Positions 60,880-64,000 of a DNA stretch of 64,000 bases are shown piece after piece. Position 1 is the first letter of the stretch. Every line of letters starts with the position of its first letter. The notes beneath the pieces were generated by a model. It ran no database searches. It was not told where the DNA came from and was given only the letters and a program-made list of their open reading frames with translations. The stretch is from Siphonodentalium dalli. Its lineage: Eukaryota; Mollusca; Scaphopoda; Gadilida; Siphonodentaliidae. A program made the translations under genes and the position numbers. The DNA is taken from contig CP136066.1 of the NCBI GenBank assembly GCA_032622095.1, forward strand, positions 12,299,784 to 12,363,783, given 5' to 3'.

Positions 60880-61325
60880 ACCCGGGTCCCTAACGACCAC
60901 AGCATAACACCCGGGTCCCTAATGACCACAGCATAACACCCGGGTCCCTGATGACAACAGTATAACACCCGGGTCCCTAACGACCACAGCATAACACCCG
61001 GGTCCCTAATGACCACAGCATAACACCCGGGTCCCTAACGACCACAGCATAACACCTGGGTCCCTAACGACCACAACATAACACCCGGGTCCCTAACGAC
61101 CACAACATAACACCCGGGTTCCTAACGACCACAGCATAACACCCGGGTTCCTAATGACCACAGCATAACACCCGGGTCCCTAATGACCACAGCATAACAC
61201 CCGGGTCCCTAACGACCACAGCATAACACCCGGGTCCCTAATCGCTGCCTTATTTTAACCATTTGTAGACGACCACAGCATAACACCCGGGTCCCTAATT
61301 GCTGCCTTATTTTAACCATTTGTAG
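60878..61325. repeat. 29-bp minisatellite made of macro-like exon 2 start
   Basis: About 13 copies of a 29-bp unit (GACCACAGCATAACACC plus GGGTCCCTAACs) are followed by two 57-bp units that also carry the polypyrimidine acceptor tract. The unit equals the first bases of the real exon at 61326. The array is directly joined on its left to a hairpin MITE (60623-60879). Unit-to-unit differences are mostly C/T at one site (AACGACC versus AATGACC). Confidence 0.85.
61254..61325 (+). other. Duplicated splice acceptor before macro-like exon 2
   Basis: The tract TTATTTTAACCATTTGTAG occurs twice, 57 bp apart, ending at 61268 and 61325. Both are followed by the same exon start (GACCACAGC...). Use of the distal copy (61268) would read into an in-frame TAA inside the duplicated tract. 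Only the proximal one keeps the frame open. The distal site is therefore a decoy acceptor that would truncate the protein. Confidence 0.65.
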
Positions 61326-61500
61326 ATGACCACAGCATAACACCCGGGTCCCTAATCGCTGCCTTATATCACAACCTGGACATTGATGTTAAAGACTTAG
61401 CAGAATCAAAAGAAATGGACATGCGTACACACTTTCATTGCTGGATGTCAAAGTGTTTGCCTGAAAAGTTGCCATTTCAAAGGCTTGTTTGCTTTGAAAC
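61326..61500 (+). CDS. Macro-domain-like protein, exon 2
   Basis: This exon starts after an acceptor ending ACCATTTGTAG and begins with two bases that complete the GAT codon opened by exon 1. It then has 57 codons and two extra bases before a strong GTAAGTA donor at 61501. The joined product is about 103 residues. The exon peptide begins D-H-S-I-T-P-G-S-L-I, has an acidic, Lys-rich middle and ends H-C-W-M-S-K followed by a basic, hydrophobic strand (Q-R-L-V-C-F-E). In macro-like folds a glycine-containing loop and helix follow the second strand, which would fit P-G-S-L-I-A-A-L. A third exon must begin in phase 2 and was not found before 64000. The exon start is also the source of the minisatellite just upstream. 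Confidence 0.7.
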
Positions 61501-61599
61501 GTAAGTATGACACAATTATAGATCATCTTTAACTATTTCTATACTAAATGTCTCCATCTGTCAGGGACCAGTCTTGAAACCTTAAGGACCACCCATATA

Positions 61600-62290
61600 A
61601 AAATCCCCCTTGGTGCCACCATGGTAAAACACCACGGTAAACCATGGTAAAAAAACCGAGATATTTTGGACACCCATCGTGGTGTCACCATGGTGGTTTA
61701 CCATGGTGGTTTACCATGGTTTTACCGTGGTGGTAATACCGTGGTGGTTTACCGAGGTGTTACCATGGTGGTAAACCACCATGGTAAACCACCTTGGTAA
61801 ACCACCATGGTGACACCACGATAGGTGGCCAAAATATCTTGTTTTTTTTACCATGGTGTCACCATGGTGGTATACTTTGGTTTACCGTGGTGTTACCATG
61901 GTGGTGTACTGTGGTTTACCGTGGTGTTACCATGATGGTTTACTGTGGTGTTACCATGATGGTATACTGTGGTTTACCGTGGTGTTACCATGATGGTATA
62001 CTGTGGTTTACCGTGGTGTTACCATGGTGGTATACTGTGGTTTATCGTGGTGTTACCATGATGGTATACTGTGGTTTACCGTGGTGTTACCATGGTGGTA
62101 TACTGTGGTGTTACCATGGTGGTATACTTTGGTTTACCGTGGTGTTACCATGATGGTATACTGTGGTTTACCGTGGTGTTACCATGGTGGTATACTGTGG
62201 TTTACCATGGTGCTATACTTTGGTTTAACGTGGTGGTTTACACTTGTTAACCATGGTAATTTAATGTGGTTACCCATGGCAGTTTACTGC
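61600..62290. repeat. CCATGGTGGTTTACC palindromic and tandem region
   Basis: A palindromic part (61600-61830) made of ACCATGGTGGTTTACC in both orientations continues as about ten 33-34-bp units (GTTTACCGTGGTGTTACCAT, GATGGTATACTGTG) to about 62230. It lies just after the exon 2 donor of the macro-like gene. Open frames here are repeat artefacts. Confidence 0.88.
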
Positions 62291-62425
62291 AATATTGTAG
62301 AGAACCAAGCATATAGGTACTTAGCGGAGAACCTGCCCAGATACCAAGCACTCGAAAATGCGAAACATGACCGACGGCAAATATAACAAAGTGGCACATT
62401 AGATTCCAATGTTGCTATGGTGTTT

Positions 62426-62912
62426 AAAGGTACTCAATCCGTAAAGAGGGTCCCCATCTCAACAGATTCCAACAACAACAATCCAATCAGAGGGTCCTAT
62501 ATTACTATTTCTTTGGCTTTGGGGGTAAAAAATATTTGATTCGAGTCGAGGAACCCATCAAACAAAGCTCAGAGTTATTAGATATTGATTTTTGATAATT
62601 GTTAATTGCTCGAGATGAGTACTAATAACTGCCGTCAATTTGGTAACCTGCTCGAGATTTTACGCCAAAACTCTATTCAAACAGATAAGGATGGATAACT
62701 CTATAATCAAGTGGTAATAATAATGAAATTTTGACTGTCTTCTGGGCCAGAAAGAATTCCCGATAATGAAAAATAATAGATTTCTAAAATCGATATCTAA
62801 CAAATCTGAGCTTTGATGTGTGACTTCCTCGACTCGAATCAAATATATTTGACCCGCGAAGCCATTGAAATAGTAATTGAGAGGAGTTTTATCGGATTAA
62901 GTACCTTTAAAC
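62426..62912. mobile_element. Foldback element, TTTAAAGGTACT ends
   Basis: The arms TTTAAAGGTACTCAATCCG and CGGATTAAGTACCTTTAAA continue inward with matching TATTTGATTCGAGTCGAGGA and AAGCTCAGA stretches, about 170 bp per arm with an indel. The target duplication is unclear because the ends are symmetrical. Confidence 0.75.
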
Positions 62913-63149
62913 ATTGAATAAAGTACAAAACCACTCCATTGCATAGTGATAATGAAATAATCTGAATTATACATGCATTACTTTTATTAGTATAGAACCT
63001 TGATCGTGATTTTGTACTTAAATCAAAGTTTAAGTTCTCAATTTCGGGATTTCCTGTTCCCTGCATGTGCAGTAAAATTGGTCTGAATGTCCAAAAATAA
63101 TTTCTTAATTTGTGTGCAATAATAGTAGGTAAACATAAATCAAACATCT

Positions 63150-64000
63150 TGAAACTGGTCCGGATGAAACACCAATCGATCTAGAATAGCCCGATAAATA
63201 AAAAAAACTACCTTGCGATAAATCGTAAACCTTTGCGAATCGCAAACAACTTTGCAATAAGTACCGGTATATGTGATTTAGTGTAAAGGTTTTCGATTGA
63301 TTACAAAAGGTTTGCGATTAATCGCAATGGTTTGTGATTTATCGCAGATATATTTTCATGCATTGGCTTGGACCTTATAAATATAAATATAATCCGACAT
63401 CTTCAACAGGTCTGGGTAAACCACCAATCGATCTATAATAGCATGGTTGGGCTAAAATGGACCGATCGTTCTTTGACAGCCAGCATGCATGTGGATAAGG
63501 CGAGCAAACCTTCGCGATAAATCACAAAACAACTTTGCAAAAAATTACAAACACCTTTGCGATAACTCGCAAACCTTTACGATAAATCTCAAACATCTTT
63601 ACGATGACTCTCAGACTGCATACTGGGTGATTATATTTTGCGATTTATCGCAAACATGTTTGAAATTTGTGCTAAAAATTTCTTAATTTGTGTGTAAACA
63701 TTATAAATCAGCCATCTTAAACAGGTCTCCGTGAACAACCTATCAATTTATAATTGAACGGTCGGGCTAAAATAGACCGATCAGTCATTCACAGCCAGAT
63801 GCAAGAATGGTGAGAGGAGCAAAACTTTGTGAAAAATCACAAACACCTTCGCGATAACATGCAAACCATTACGATAAATCTCAAACATCTTTACGATAAA
63901 TCTCAGACTACATGTACGTACTGTGTGAATAAATTTTTTGATTTATCGCAAAGATGTATGAGATTTGTCGCAAAGGTTTTTTGGCACTAATGGGCTTCTG
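63150..64000. repeat. ~300-bp repeats with TTTGCGATAAATCGCAAAC motifs, to right edge
   Basis: Three related units begin near 63158, 63410 and 63724 (AGGTCTGGGTAAACCACCAATC). Each is followed by many copies of TTTGCGATAAATCGCAAAC in both orientations. It runs out of the window. Confidence 0.7.

Noticed and set aside
62280-62386. Open stretch after an acceptor-like TTGTAG as exon 3 of the macro-like gene
   Set aside because: The phase required by the 61500 donor gives stops with every nearby AG; only a different phase is open.
61794-62386. Plus-strand Trp/Tyr/Val-rich frames of about 120 codons
   Set aside because: Translation of the CCATGGTGGT tandem repeats; no domain.

Overview
This window looks like AT-rich nuclear DNA from an invertebrate animal, most likely a mollusc or another lophotrochozoan. 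The evidence is spliced genes with GT-AG introns, a ceramide phosphoethanolamine synthase (a sphingolipid enzyme of many invertebrates), non-LTR retrotransposon remnants, and a very dense load of small inverted-repeat DNA transposons and minisatellites. Nothing looks bacterial: there are no operons and no long single-exon gene series. The exact taxon is an inference and cannot be read from the sequence.

Only two host genes can be supported. (1) Minus strand, 24495 down to at least 15947: a ceramide phosphoethanolamine synthase-like gene with three phase-0 exons (23704-24495, 19711-19833, 15947-16027) and clean splice sites. The last coding exon was not found. Its introns hold four tandem arrays and a 1.2-kb hAT element. 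(2) Plus strand, 56740 to at least 61500: a two-exon gene fragment (56740-56875 and 61326-61500, phase-matched) encoding about 103 residues. Its N-terminus resembles a degenerate macro domain. Both exons are too short to show as long open reading frames. It probably continues to the right.

The rest is repeats. 1-6.9 kb: nested foldback elements and short arrays. 6.9-11.2 kb: a 1.2-1.4-kb block present three times, each with a 46-bp VNTR. 11.2-14.7 kb: TTAA-flanked piggyBac-like MITEs. 15.9-24.5 kb: the synthase gene. 24.6-26.5 kb: hairpin MITEs. 26.55-30.47 kb: one large TA-flanked element. 31-34.4 kb: MITEs and a 28-bp array. 35.0-40.1 kb: two broken non-LTR reverse transcriptases, short elements built from internal tandem modules, and a hAT element with a BED finger. 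40.4-44.4 kb: a TA-flanked element with a nested Mutator-like element (9-bp duplication), a tRNA-derived SINE head, and a second hAT with a broken BED finger. 45.1-51.9 kb: large inverted-repeat elements, one holding a Harbinger-like copy. 52-56.6 kb: nested elements with 5-bp duplications and more MITEs. 56.7-61.5 kb: the macro-like gene, with many insertions in its intron. 61.6-64 kb: palindromic minisatellites.

The most unusual observation is that in both host genes a minisatellite abuts an exon 2 acceptor and appears to be built from copies of that intron/exon junction itself. A second theme is that one hairpin cassette recurs inside several MITE families with different ends.
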